Notes under the pieces: generated by a model
Databases searched by the model: none
The model's input: the letters and a program-made list of their open reading frames with translations, nothing else
Told to the model about the DNA's origin: nothing
Translations under genes and position numbers: made by a program
Part shown: positions 17,279 through 25,630 of the stretch, piece by piece
How the letters are laid out: every line of letters begins with the position of its first letter
Position numbering within the stretch: the stretch's first letter is position 1
Source of the DNA: Microbacterium croceum
GTDB lineage: Bacteria; Actinomycetota; Actinomycetes; Actinomycetales; Microbacteriaceae
Direction of reading: 5' to 3'
Length of the DNA: 64,000 nucleotides
Assembly (NCBI RefSeq): GCF_023091245.1
Contig: NZ_JAHWXN010000001.1
Span: 2,728,001-2,792,000, forward strand

Positions 17279-19600
17279 CCCGGGGCCGCCGACGCTCGAC
17301 TCGGTCCACACCTGCAGTTCGCCGGCCTGCATCCCGATCAGAATGCGCCCCTGCTGGTCGGTGCGCAGAAGGTGAGAGCCGGTCGCCTCCAGCAGGGCGA
17401 GGGCATCCTCGCGAGGATGCCCGTAGTCGTTGCCCGTGCCCACGCTGAAGATCGCGAGCGTCGCATGCACGGCCTCGTAGAGACCGGGCTCCTGATCCGC
17501 GCTCCCGTGGTGCGCGACCTTGACCACCGCGTACCCACCGGTGAGTTGCGCCGTGCGCATCAGCATCCGCTGGGGCGCCGCCGACAGGTCTCCCAGGAAC
17601 AGCGACCGCGGTACCTCTCCCCCGGCGAACTCCACCACGACGCTGGCGTCGTTCCCCGCGGGAAACGCGACAGAGTCTCGTTGCGGCCAGAGGACCCGCC
17701 ACGACGTGGCACCGAGCACACCGTGAAGACCGGCCGACGCATCGTGCAGGACGGCTCCCCCGGCTTCGAGCCGGTCCAGTGACCGCTGGTCCGCCTGATC
17801 CGACGTCGGCCCGTGGAGCACCTCGCCGACGCGCCCTTCGACCGCCTCGACCCCACCCGCGTGATCCAGATCGAAGTGCGTGAGCACGAGGAGATCGATC
17901 CGCTCGACACCCAATGACCGCAGACACGAACGGAGCGCGTCGGGTTCCGGCCCGGTGTCGATCAGCGCGATGTCGCCAGCGGACCGCACGACGAGTGCGT
18001 CGCCCTGACCGACGTCGCACGCGGCGATCGCCCACCCTTCCGGGGTGCGGAGGGGGGCCAGGGGCCCATCGAGAGCGGCCAGGCCCGCGCCCCCGCCGGA
18101 GACGACGATCAGCACGATCGCAGAGCACCTTCGGCTCCATCGCCACCACGACTGCGCGCGTCCGGACAGTGCGGACGGCCTCCGCAGCAGTACGACGCCG
18201 ATGGCGGCGCTCACGGCCGCGACGAAGAGCGCGCTGGGGATGCCTGCGGGGAGCAGGACCTGCGCCAGCGGCACCTGCGCAGCCGTCGTCGCCGTGGTCG
18301 CGATCCACGCCGTGGGCAGCCACGCCGACGCCGCCAGCAGATCGGCCAGCAGCGGCACGGGCGCGGCCAGACACGCGAGCATGCCGACGACAGTCGCCAC
18401 GGGGGCGGCGGGCGCCGCGAGCAGGTTCGCCACGACACCGATCAGCGACTGCTGCTCCGCGAACAGCGCGATGATCGGACCACAGACGAGCTGTGCAGAG
18501 AGCGGCACCGCGATCGCCAGGGCGAGCGGAGCGGGCAACATGCGCGCAAGGCCCCGTGCGAGTGGGGGCGCGAAGAGGATGAGGGCCGCGGATGCCGCAG
18601 CGGACAGCGCGAATCCCGGTGTCGCCGCCAGCCACGGATCGACGAGGAGGATGCCGGTGACGCCGAGCGCGAGCATCCCCGCCCCGGCTCGGGGCCGACC
18701 TATCAGCACGGTGAGCATCGCGATGCCCGCCATCACGGCGGCGCGGATGACGCTCGGCTCCGGGGTGACCAGGATCACGAAGCCGCTCAGTGCCGCAGCC
18801 GAGAGCAGCACGCGCAGACCTCGTCGACATCCGCACAGCGCCGACAGCCAGAAGACGGCGCCCACGACGATCGCGCAGTTCGCCCCGCTGACGGCGGTGA
18901 GGTGGCTGAGGCCGGTCGTGCGCATGTCGTCGTTCAGCTCGGTGGACACCGCGCGGGTGTCGCCCACGGCGAGCCCTGGAAGCAGCCCGGCACCGGGTTC
19001 CGGGAGCCGTGCAGCCCGCTCGATGAACGACTGCCGCAGATCAGCCGCGACGCCGAATACCCCTTGTGCCGCCTGGACGATCTCCGCCTCACCGGCGTAG
19101 ATCACGAGGACCGACCGCTCTCCCGCATCCGTCGCCGCCGCCTCGCCGACCACGCGGATCTCCGCCCCCAGGTCGAACCCGTCGCCCGGCTCCACCCCGA
19201 TCCGGACCGGCACCGACACCGAACGCGGCTCGCCTCGCACGCCGATGCTCGCCGTCTGTGCCTCGAACCACAGCCGTCCATCCTGACCGACCGATGCCGA
19301 CGACGTGATGCCCGCGATCACCTCCACCACACGCCCGCCGGATTCGACGGCCTCCGTCCGTGCCGGCAGCGCCGAGCCGACGGAGATCAGCGCGGCCGTC
19401 ATCACTGCGAGGGTCACGATCGCGAGGCCCGCACCGGTGGTCGCGTGGGCGCGACGCCACGCGACGACGAGGATGCTCACCGCACCGAGCGCGCATCCGC
19501 CCGCGATCCACCACGTCATCGGTGCCGAGAAGACCCCGAGCAACGTGACGGCCCACGCTCCGACGGCGACCGGCAGCAGACGCACATCCGACCGCGTCAC
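17276..19600 (-). CDS. comEC: ComEC/Rec2 family DNA-uptake channel protein
   Basis: A 774-residue membrane protein with an N-terminal helix pair and OB-like domain, the Competence core with HLTAVSGANCAI near residue 230, several helices, and a C-terminal metallo-beta-lactamase-like domain with THFDLDHAGG (the HxxxDH zinc motif). ComEC translocates single-stranded DNA across the cytoplasmic membrane. The GTG at 19600 is chosen because GGCGGGAGC precedes it; the open frame runs 45 codons further upstream without a ribosome site. Its usual partner comEA is 8 kb away, separated by eight genes. Confidence 0.92.
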   Translation of the reverse strand: MTRSDVRLLPVAVGAWAVTLLGVFSAPMTWWIAGGCALGAVSILVVAWRRAHATTGAGLAIVTLAVMTAALISVGSALPARTEAVESGGRVVEVIAGITSSASVGQDGRLWFEAQTASIGVRGEPRSVSVPVRIGVEPGDGFDLGAEIRVVGEAAATDAGERSVLVIYAGEAEIVQAAQGVFGVAADLRQSFIERAARLPEPGAGLLPGLAVGDTRAVSTELNDDMRTTGLSHLTAVSGANCAIVVGAVFWLSALCGCRRGLRVLLSAAALSGFVILVTPEPSVIRAAVMAGIAMLTVLIGRPRAGAGMLALGVTGILLVDPWLAATPGFALSAAASAALILFAPPLARGLARMLPAPLALAIAVPLSAQLVCGPIIALFAEQQSLIGVVANLLAAPAAPVATVVGMLACLAAPVPLLADLLAASAWLPTAWIATTATTAAQVPLAQVLLPAGIPSALFVAAVSAAIGVVLLRRPSALSGRAQSWWRWSRRCSAIVLIVVSGGGAGLAALDGPLAPLRTPEGWAIAACDVGQGDALVVRSAGDIALIDTGPEPDALRSCLRSLGVERIDLLVLTHFDLDHAGGVEAVEGRVGEVLHGPTSDQADQRSLDRLEAGGAVLHDASAGLHGVLGATSWRVLWPQRDSVAFPAGNDASVVVEFAGGEVPRSLFLGDLSAAPQRMLMRTAQLTGGYAVVKVAHHGSADQEPGLYEAVHATLAIFSVGTGNDYGHPREDALALLEATGSHLLRTDQQGRILIGMQAGELQVWTESSVGGPG

Positions 19601-19702
19601 GCTCCCGCCGGTTTCACTCGCATCCGGCCACGCTAAGACGCAGCAGGGACCTCGCGCGCAAGCGATTGCGCGACCACCGGAGAACCTCTCGTCGACGTCA
19701 GC

Positions 19703-19718
19703 CGTGCAGACGGAGTCG
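19703..19718 (-). repeat. 16-bp sequence shared with the comEA upstream region (copy 1)
   Basis: On the minus strand CGACTCCGTCTGCACG ends 103 bp before the comEC start codon. The identical 16-mer occurs 80 bp before comEA (28316-28331) in the same orientation. It might be a shared control site for the two competence genes or a remnant of duplication; chance cannot be excluded. Confidence 0.35.
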
Positions 19719-19795
19719 GGTGTCGTCCCGTTCAAACAGGTTCCGGCGACCGATTTCGACAGCGAGAACCTCGGCCAGACGCAGGCGGCTCGCAG

Positions 19796-19834
19796 CGGCG
19801 GCGGCTCGATGTGGGTCTCATCGAGCCGCCGCCG
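19796..19834 (-). terminator. Strong hairpin ending the catabolic operon
   Basis: A perfect 16-bp stem (19796-19811 with 19819-19834) and 7-nt loop TGGGTCT, placed 13 bp after the stop of the deacetylase gene. No U-tract follows. It is the most stable inverted repeat I found and probably insulates comEC from the catabolic operon upstream. Confidence 0.7.
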
Positions 19835-19846
19835 GATCCGCAGCGA

Positions 19847-20743
19847 TCAGTCGCCGCTGCCGACCATGGCCGGCAGCGGAGCCGTCGCCCGGTGCCAGTC
19901 GAGGATCTGCTCCCCGGTCATGAAGACCGACCGCTCGTCGTTGCGGATATGGGTGAGCGCCTGATCGAAGTAGGTCAGGCGATGCGGCGCGGCCATGATG
20001 TACGGGTGCACCACGAGGGCCATGACGCGGGCGGATTCCTCCGCATCCTCGGCGAGCTGATTGTACTGATCGGTGGCGCGCTGGAGGTACTCGCGCGCCG
20101 GATGGTGCTGGATGAGCATCATCGCCACGTCGTTGCACTCCTGGGTGTACGGGATGCTGGTGAGCGGCGTCGTCTCGGTGCGCAGTTCAACGGGTTCATC
20201 GTCGAGCACCCAGTCGCAGACGTACTCGTAGCCGTTCTCCACCAGGATCTCCGGCGTCTCCCAGGTCTCGGTCAGCCCGGGACCGAGCCAGCCACGCGGA
20301 TCCTTCCCTGTCACAGCCCGGATCGCTTCCGTGGTCCGGCGGATGTCCTCGCGCTCGTTCGGGACCTTCTGCATGTTCTTCTGCCCATAGCCGTGGCCCA
20401 TGAACTCCCATCCGCGCTCCAGAGCGGCGTTCGAGATCGCCGGGTAGGTCGCGACAGCGCTCCCATTCACGGCGAGGACGACGGGGATTCCATGGGCGTC
20501 GAGCACCTTCAGCAGCCGCCAGAACCCGACCCGGTTGCCGTACTCGTGCCAGCACCAGTTCGGCACATCGGGCGTGGGCACGCCGCCGGCGGGTGGCGTG
20601 AGCACGGTGCGAGGCATGGGCTCGTCGTCTTTCCATTCCTCGATGTTGACGATCACCCAGACAGCCACCTTCTTGCCGTCCGGCAGCGTGCGGTGCGGCC
20701 GCTCGGAGATCGGGCTGTAGTCGAGACGTTCACTCGGTCTCAT
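19847..20743 (-). CDS. Polysaccharide deacetylase-fold amidase (allantoinase PuuE-like)
   Basis: A 298-residue protein with the NodB/CE4-type fold of the PuuE branch. The N-terminus RPSERLDYSPISERPHRTLPDG and the VAVWVIVNIEEW strand are typical of that group, followed by GHGYGQKN and the late VVHPYIM motif carrying a likely metal His. Members hydrolyse cyclic or linear amides rather than chitin; no signal peptide is present, which fits a cytoplasmic catabolic enzyme. The ATG at 20743 has an excellent AGGAGG site. It is the last gene of the operon and follows the FAH gene by 8 bp. The exact substrate is unknown. Confidence 0.82.
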   Translation of the reverse strand: MRPSERLDYSPISERPHRTLPDGKKVAVWVIVNIEEWKDDEPMPRTVLTPPAGGVPTPDVPNWCWHEYGNRVGFWRLLKVLDAHGIPVVLAVNGSAVATYPAISNAALERGWEFMGHGYGQKNMQKVPNEREDIRRTTEAIRAVTGKDPRGWLGPGLTETWETPEILVENGYEYVCDWVLDDEPVELRTETTPLTSIPYTQECNDVAMMLIQHHPAREYLQRATDQYNQLAEDAEESARVMALVVHPYIMAAPHRLTYFDQALTHIRNDERSVFMTGEQILDWHRATAPLPAMVGSGD

Positions 20744-20751
20744 GATTCCTC

Positions 20752-21432
20752 CTAGTCGGTGATGGAGATGGACAGGGTCGGGAGTCCGGTGATGTGCACC
20801 GTGACGCGGTCGCCTGATTCGATCGCGGACACGCCTGCCGGAGTACCGGTGTAGATGAGATCCCCCGGCTCGAGGGAGTAGAGAGCGCTCAGCTGAGCCA
20901 CGATCTCCGGCACGCGCCAGATCATGAGGTCGAAGCTGGTGCGCTGACGGGGTTCGCCGTTGACGGCCAGCACGAGGGCGCCGGTGTCGATTCCCGCGAC
21001 CTGCGCGCGCGGGACGATCGTGCCGCACGGCGCAGACCGATCGAACGACTTGCCCGGTTCCCACGGGCGGGCCTGCGTCACCGAGGCCCTCTGCAGGTCC
21101 CGACGCGTCAGATCGATGCCGGCCGCGAAACCGAACACGGCATCCATCGGATCGCCGGACGGATCGGGGCGCTCCCCTATCGCGATCACGAGCTCGCCTT
21201 CGTACTGCAGATCCGCGGTCGCGGCGGGATAGGGGATCTCCGCACCGTCGAGTTCGATCGCATCCGAGGGCTTCTGGAAGAAGAAGGGGTCATCACGTTC
21301 GTCCCCCTCGCGCATCTCTCGGATGTGGTCGACGTAGTTGCGTCCGACGCAGTAGATCCGGCGGACGGGGAACCCCTCGTCCGAATCAGCGATCGGTACG
21401 AGCTTCTGGTCGGTGGGCCACAGGGATTTCAA
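20752..21432 (-). CDS. Fumarylacetoacetate hydrolase family protein
   Basis: A 226-residue metal-dependent enzyme of the FAH fold, whose members cleave or hydrate C-C or decarboxylate keto acids. Motifs are IYCVGRNYVDHI near the N-terminus, FFFQKPSDAI, the metal-ligand stretch LQYEGELVIAIGE, and DLIYTGTPAGVSAIESGD near the end. It starts with TTG at 21432, supported by AGAGGAG 7 bp upstream; the TTG overlaps the MFS stop codon (TTGA). In this operon it probably acts on an open-chain product made by the hydrolases on either side, but this is inference. Confidence 0.88.
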   Translation of the reverse strand: MKSLWPTDQKLVPIADSDEGFPVRRIYCVGRNYVDHIREMREGDERDDPFFFQKPSDAIELDGAEIPYPAATADLQYEGELVIAIGERPDPSGDPMDAVFGFAAGIDLTRRDLQRASVTQARPWEPGKSFDRSAPCGTIVPRAQVAGIDTGALVLAVNGEPRQRTSFDLMIWRVPEIVAQLSALYSLEPGDLIYTGTPAGVSAIESGDRVTVHITGLPTLSISITD

Positions 21433-22721
21433 TGTTCACTCCTCTGAACGGTGGTGGATGCGAGCCGACTGAAGTCGACGTCGCGGAGGACGAGCGCCAG
21501 GACGGCCGAGACGACGGACAAGCCGGCGATCTGGATGAGACCGGCGACGTTCCAGCCGGCAGCACTCACGATCAAGCCGAACAGGAGTCCGGCGAACCCG
21601 GCCGGGATGTAGATGCAGCTCGTGAAGAGGCCAGACGCGCGAGACGAGTGGTCTTCGCTCATGCTCTTCACCAGCGCGGTCGCCAGACCGACGTAGATGC
21701 CGGAGCTCGCCACCAGCCCGAAGAAGAACGACCATGTGGCGTGCCACGCGAGGTCCGTCGGTCCGGCGAACAGCGCGACACCGCAGACGGCCTGGGCGAT
21801 GCTCAAGACGAAGATCACTCGCTTCGGATTGAACCTGTCGATCAGGAGCCCGCCCAGGGGCGAAGCGAAGGCAGCGAGCCCCGACAGTCCGATGGCGAAG
21901 GCGGCTTCGGCACTGCTGAAGCCGAGATGCTCGATGGTGAAACTCGCGTACATTCCGATGTACCCGAAATCGATCAGACCGAACAGAATGGTGATCACGC
22001 CCAGGATGAGCGGGTTGCGGCTGAGGAAGGTGGTCGAACCACCGATGTGATGCGCGATCTCGGTCGAGGACCGCTGCTCCGTGAATCGTGATCGCACTCC
22101 CACCCACACGAGCAGCGCGGCGATGATCCCGATGACGCCGAACGCGATCATCGGAGCGCGCCAGGTGTCGAACTGCTCGTGCAGCAGGACGCCGAGGTTG
22201 GGTCCGATGAGCGACCCGGTCGCGAAGGCGACGTTGACCGACCCGATCGCCACTCCGCGTCGGCGAGGGAAGGCATGCGACGCGATCGTGAGGATGGCGA
22301 CCAGCTGCAGCGCCTCGCCGACGCCGGAGAGCACCCGCCAGGCGACCATGTCCCAGAATCCAAAGCTCATGACCGTCAGCACGGTCGCCGCGGAGAAGAG
22401 GATCGTGCCGAGGATGAGCACGTTCTTGCGGCTCCAGCGACGCAGTGCGATCCCAGCGGGAATGCCGGTCAGGCCCATTCCCAGCGCGAACAACGTCGAC
22501 TGAAGTCCCGCCTCGGGCAACCCGAAGCCGTATTCGAGGCGGACCTCCGGCAGGAGCACCGGGAAGACCATACGATCCATCGCATTGACGGAATAGGCGA
22601 CCAGTATCAGCAGGAACATCAGCACCGAGGCGCGCGGACCGGTCGTCGCCGGCGCTCTCTCCGAGGTACGGGATCTGTCCGCGCGGCTTTCGGTCACGGG
22701 GATGTGATTGTGGCTCATCAT
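21429..22721 (-). CDS. MFS transporter (organic anion/aromatic acid-like)
   Basis: A 430-residue major facilitator with about twelve helices. A hydrophilic N-terminal tail is followed by LILVAYSVNAMDRMVFPVLLP, a first helix with the charged Asp typical of the anion:cation symporter group, and by the loop GIALRRWSRKNVLILG (motif A). The ATG at 22721 is preferred over one 18 codons upstream, which would overlap the amidohydrolase gene. Its stop overlaps the TTG of the FAH gene. It is the probable uptake carrier for the compound degraded by the flanking enzymes. Confidence 0.87.
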   Translation of the reverse strand: MMSHNHIPVTESRADRSRTSERAPATTGPRASVLMFLLILVAYSVNAMDRMVFPVLLPEVRLEYGFGLPEAGLQSTLFALGMGLTGIPAGIALRRWSRKNVLILGTILFSAATVLTVMSFGFWDMVAWRVLSGVGEALQLVAILTIASHAFPRRRGVAIGSVNVAFATGSLIGPNLGVLLHEQFDTWRAPMIAFGVIGIIAALLVWVGVRSRFTEQRSSTEIAHHIGGSTTFLSRNPLILGVITILFGLIDFGYIGMYASFTIEHLGFSSAEAAFAIGLSGLAAFASPLGGLLIDRFNPKRVIFVLSIAQAVCGVALFAGPTDLAWHATWSFFFGLVASSGIYVGLATALVKSMSEDHSSRASGLFTSCIYIPAGFAGLLFGLIVSAAGWNVAGLIQIAGLSVVSAVLALVLRDVDFSRLASTTVQRSEH

Positions 22722-22746
22722 CGTCGACTGCCTTTCATTTCCAGGG

Positions 22747-24078
22747 TCAGTTGTCCGTCCACGTACCGGCGTCACGGGCGCGCCGGACGAGGGCGTCTCG
22801 TCGTTCGTTCGCAGAGGAGATCGCGTGCCGCGCGGAGTCCTGCACGAGGGCGCCGGAGCGCATCAGGACTCGTCCATCGCAGATCGCCGTGCGGATCGCG
22901 GAGGAGGTGCCGTTGTAGATCAGGCTCTCGACGAGGTCTCCACTCGGGAGCAGGGAGGAGTGGGAAGCGTCGAGCAGGAGCAGGTCGGCCCTCTTGCCCG
23001 GGAGCAGGGATCCGGTGAGGTCCTCGATCCCGAGGTCACGAGCGGCGCGGATGGTCGCCATCTCCAGCGCGATCCGCGGTGTCAACGTCGCACGCCCGCT
23101 TCGCGCGTGCTCGGCGGACAGAAGCGCGCGGAGGGTGCTGAGAACGTCGGCATTCGCCGGCATCGCCAGGGTGTCGACCGACAGGGAGGTGAGTGCTCCG
23201 GCCTCGAGGAACTCGGTCACCTGGGGGAAACCCATCGTGCGCATCTCCGAAAGCGGGCTGACGGAGATCTTCGTCCCGGTACGCGCGACGGCTTCCACGT
23301 CGGCTGGCGACGCGTGGATCGCATGCACCACCTGCACATCGGGTCCCAAGAGCCCCTCGCGGTCGAGTCGAGTAAGCCCGCAGGAGGTGCAGCCGTTCTC
23401 CCGAAGACAGCGGTCGCAGTGCATCGTGATCGGCATGCCGCGCTCGCGGGCGCCCCGCCATTCCCGCTGCGACAGGTCGGTGGATGTCCGATACGGACCG
23501 CGCAGCGCGACGCCGAAGTGGATGCGGTGATCCAGACGCGCGGCAGACCATCTGGCGCGTGCGGCGTCGAGTCCCTCGAAGTCCATCATCTCCGTGGCAG
23601 CGGACGAATCGCGGGGACCGTAGGAGAAGCGGCCCCGGAGGCCGGAGTCGATCTGCGCCTGCAGGTTGGCGTCGACATCCCCGGCGTCGCGGACGTTGTG
23701 GTCCCAGTTATGCACGGTGGTTATGCCGTTCTGCACCGCTTCGGCCAATGCGAAACGTGCCGACCAGTAGAAGTCGTCGAGGTCGAAGTGCGGTGCGATG
23801 CCCCGCTTGACCGAGAAGTAGTCACGTCCCGGCGCATCGCCCACGGTGCCTCGGAGCAGCGAATTCCACAGGTGCCAATGCGTGTCGATGAAGCCCGGCA
23901 TCGCGATGTGGCCGGTCGCGTCGATCACCTCCACGCCCGCGGGAGCGGTGAGCCCCTGCCCGATGGCCGCGAGGACACCGTCGCGGATGAGGACGTCGCC
24001 CCTTCCTTCCGGAACATCCGCCTCCAGAGAGAGGATGTGGGCGTTGCGCAGGAGCAGGTCTGAACGTTCAGGAAGCAT
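22747..24078 (-). CDS. Amidohydrolase superfamily enzyme (cytosine deaminase/chlorohydrolase-like)
   Basis: A 443-residue TIM-barrel metal hydrolase. The start has the usual small beta-sandwich (LLLRNAHILSLEADVPEG), then the metal motif H67-W-H69 in GFIDTHWHLW, His220 at ITMH, a later His in VVHAIHAS and an Asp in SVDTLAM, so the metal site looks complete. Such enzymes deaminate or hydrolyse C-N bonds in heterocycles or linear amides. Unusual: directly after His220 come four cysteines (221, 224, 230, 233) spaced C-x2-C-x5-C-x2-C, which could form an extra zinc or iron-sulfur knuckle. It overlaps the TauE gene by 11 bp. Confidence 0.87.
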   Translation of the reverse strand: MLPERSDLLLRNAHILSLEADVPEGRGDVLIRDGVLAAIGQGLTAPAGVEVIDATGHIAMPGFIDTHWHLWNSLLRGTVGDAPGRDYFSVKRGIAPHFDLDDFYWSARFALAEAVQNGITTVHNWDHNVRDAGDVDANLQAQIDSGLRGRFSYGPRDSSAATEMMDFEGLDAARARWSAARLDHRIHFGVALRGPYRTSTDLSQREWRGARERGMPITMHCDRCLRENGCTSCGLTRLDREGLLGPDVQVVHAIHASPADVEAVARTGTKISVSPLSEMRTMGFPQVTEFLEAGALTSLSVDTLAMPANADVLSTLRALLSAEHARSGRATLTPRIALEMATIRAARDLGIEDLTGSLLPGKRADLLLLDASHSSLLPSGDLVESLIYNGTSSAIRTAICDGRVLMRSGALVQDSARHAISSANERRDALVRRARDAGTWTDN

Positions 24079-24847
24079 TTTTCACCAGGAGGACGAGGAA
24101 CACGATGAGTCCGAAGGTCACGACAGACCAACGGAGGAGGGGGACAGGAAGACGACGACCGAATGCCGCGCCCAGCCATCCGCCGAGCAGGCCGGCGATG
24201 GCGATGACGGCGGCAGCCGGCCACGCCACGGTGGCGAAGGTCGCGAAGTACACCAGGGAGACCGCACTGGCCACGACGGAGAGGACGCTCTTGAGCGCAT
24301 TGACTCGATGCAGGGTCTCGTGCAGGGCGATGCCGAGCACACCGAGCATCATGATGCCGAGACCTGCGTTGAAGTAGCCGCCGTACACGGCGACACCGAG
24401 CTGGCCCAGGCCTGCCCAGCGCAGCGCTTCGCGAGGGCGAGCGGACGCCGAGGCCGAGAGCGCCGACCTCCGGACCAGTGAAGTGAGCATCGGTTGCGCG
24501 GCGAGCAGGAGCGTGGAGCCCAGGACGAGCCACGGGACGACAGCGGTGAACGTGCGCTCGCTTCCGAGGAGGAGGAGCGCGGAGCCGAACACTGCGCCGG
24601 CCACCGTGACGATGCCGAGAACGACGATGCGCCGACGTTGGCCGATGAGCTCACGCCGATACCCCCACGCTCCGCCCAGATAACCGGGCAGCGCGGCGAC
24701 CGTGTTCGTGATGTTCGCGATCACGGGCGGGTACCCCAGCGCCAGCAGAGTCGGAAACGTGACGAGAGACCCACCGCCGGCGATCGCGTTGATCGCGCCG
24801 GATGCCGTACCCGCGAGTGCCAGCAGCACCACCGTTTCGAACTCCAT
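24068..24847 (-). CDS. TauE/SafE family membrane exporter
   Basis: A 259-residue membrane protein with about eight hydrophobic segments and the family's two-fold symmetry: GAINAIAGGGSLVTFPTLLALG near the N-terminus and GGYFNAGLGIMMLGVLG in the second half. TauE/SafE proteins move sulfite, sulfonates or small organic anions, usually outward. It is the first gene of the leftward catabolic operon and overlaps the amidohydrolase gene by 11 bp. A role in releasing an anionic product or taking up substrate is inferred from position. An AGGTAG ribosome site precedes the ATG. Confidence 0.88.
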   Translation of the reverse strand: MEFETVVLLALAGTASGAINAIAGGGSLVTFPTLLALGYPPVIANITNTVAALPGYLGGAWGYRRELIGQRRRIVVLGIVTVAGAVFGSALLLLGSERTFTAVVPWLVLGSTLLLAAQPMLTSLVRRSALSASASARPREALRWAGLGQLGVAVYGGYFNAGLGIMMLGVLGIALHETLHRVNALKSVLSVVASAVSLVYFATFATVAWPAAAVIAIAGLLGGWLGAAFGRRLPVPLLRWSVVTFGLIVFLVLLVKNAS

Positions 24848-24870
24848 CGACTACCTCCGAACACGATGGT

Positions 24871-24885
24871 ATGCATTGCATGCAA
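24871..24885. promoter_or_regulatory. Candidate GntR/FCD operator, site 1
   Basis: ATGCATTGCATGCAA contains the perfect palindrome TTGCATGCAA (24876-24885). It lies 24 bp before the TauE start. TGCATGCA-type palindromes are typical of FCD-class GntR regulators; the adjacent gene encodes one. Confidence 0.6.
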
Positions 24886-24903
24886 AAAGTGCAAGCACGA
24901 ATT

Positions 24904-24918
24904 ACGCATGCGATGTAT
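24904..24918. promoter_or_regulatory. Candidate GntR/FCD operator, site 2
   Basis: ACGCATGCGATGTAT contains the palindrome CGCATGCG and matches the reverse complement of site 1 at 11 of 15 positions. It lies 9 bp before the regulator ATG; the centres of the two sites are 28 bp apart. Confidence 0.55.
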
Positions 24919-24927
24919 GCTCGACGG

Positions 24928-25584
24928 ATGAACAGATCTGAGACCGCGGTGGGATCGACTCGATCGGTTTATGACGTCATCTGGTCTCGATTCCTCGATG
25001 GCTCGTACACGTCCGGCGAACGTCTACGAGAGGCCGCTCTCGCAGAGGAACTCGGCGTCAGCCGCACTCCCGTGCGGGAAGCACTCGGACGGATGCTCGC
25101 CGAGGGGCTGGTCTCGCCCGTCGCTCGTGGAGTGGTCGTCGCGGGGCTGGACCACGACGCCATGCGGCGACTGTTCGACTTCCGGCGCGACCTCGAAGGG
25201 TTCTCCGCTGCGCTCACCGCCGACCGCGTACGCGCGGGCCTGATCGCTCCGGTGTGGTTCAAGGATCTCGAGCAGGCGGCGGACGACTTCGCCGATGCGG
25301 TGAGCCGCGGAGACTCGGCGGCGGCCACGACGTCGAACATGCTCTTCCACGGCCTCATCGTCGAAGCGAGCGGGAATGAGTTCCTCGCCGATGCGCACCG
25401 TCGCGCCATCGCCCGCCTCGCGGTGTCGACGGCGCTCAACCTCGAGCGCGCGGAATGGGCTCTCGAAGCGGCGCGGCAGCACGATCTGATCGCCAAGGCG
25501 TTGACCAATGGCGACGCGCAGACTGCCCGTGAACTCGCTGAGGCGCACATCCACGGGGCGAGCCGCGTCTTCGACGGCCTCTGA
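24928..25584 (+). CDS. GntR family regulator with FCD domain
   Basis: A 218-residue transcription factor. The N-terminal winged helix-turn-helix (residues about 10-75) has the GERLREAALAEELGVSRTPVREAL recognition stretch, split here across its GntR consensus; the C-terminal all-helical FCD domain includes RRDLEGFSAALTA and HGLIVEASGN, which usually binds a carboxylate effector and a metal ion through His residues. It diverges from the catabolic operon with two palindromic sites between, so it most likely controls both itself and the operon in response to a pathway acid. The ATG at 24928 is chosen; an in-frame ATG 5 codons earlier is possible. Confidence 0.9.
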   Translation: MNRSETAVGSTRSVYDVIWSRFLDGSYTSGERLREAALAEELGVSRTPVREALGRMLAEGLVSPVARGVVVAGLDHDAMRRLFDFRRDLEGFSAALTADRVRAGLIAPVWFKDLEQAADDFADAVSRGDSAAATTSNMLFHGLIVEASGNEFLADAHRRAIARLAVSTALNLERAEWALEAARQHDLIAKALTNGDAQTARELAEAHIHGASRVFDGL

Positions 25585-25630
25585 GGCAGTCGCTGTTCTC
25601 ACCGCGCCGTGGAACTCCCGACCACCTCAC

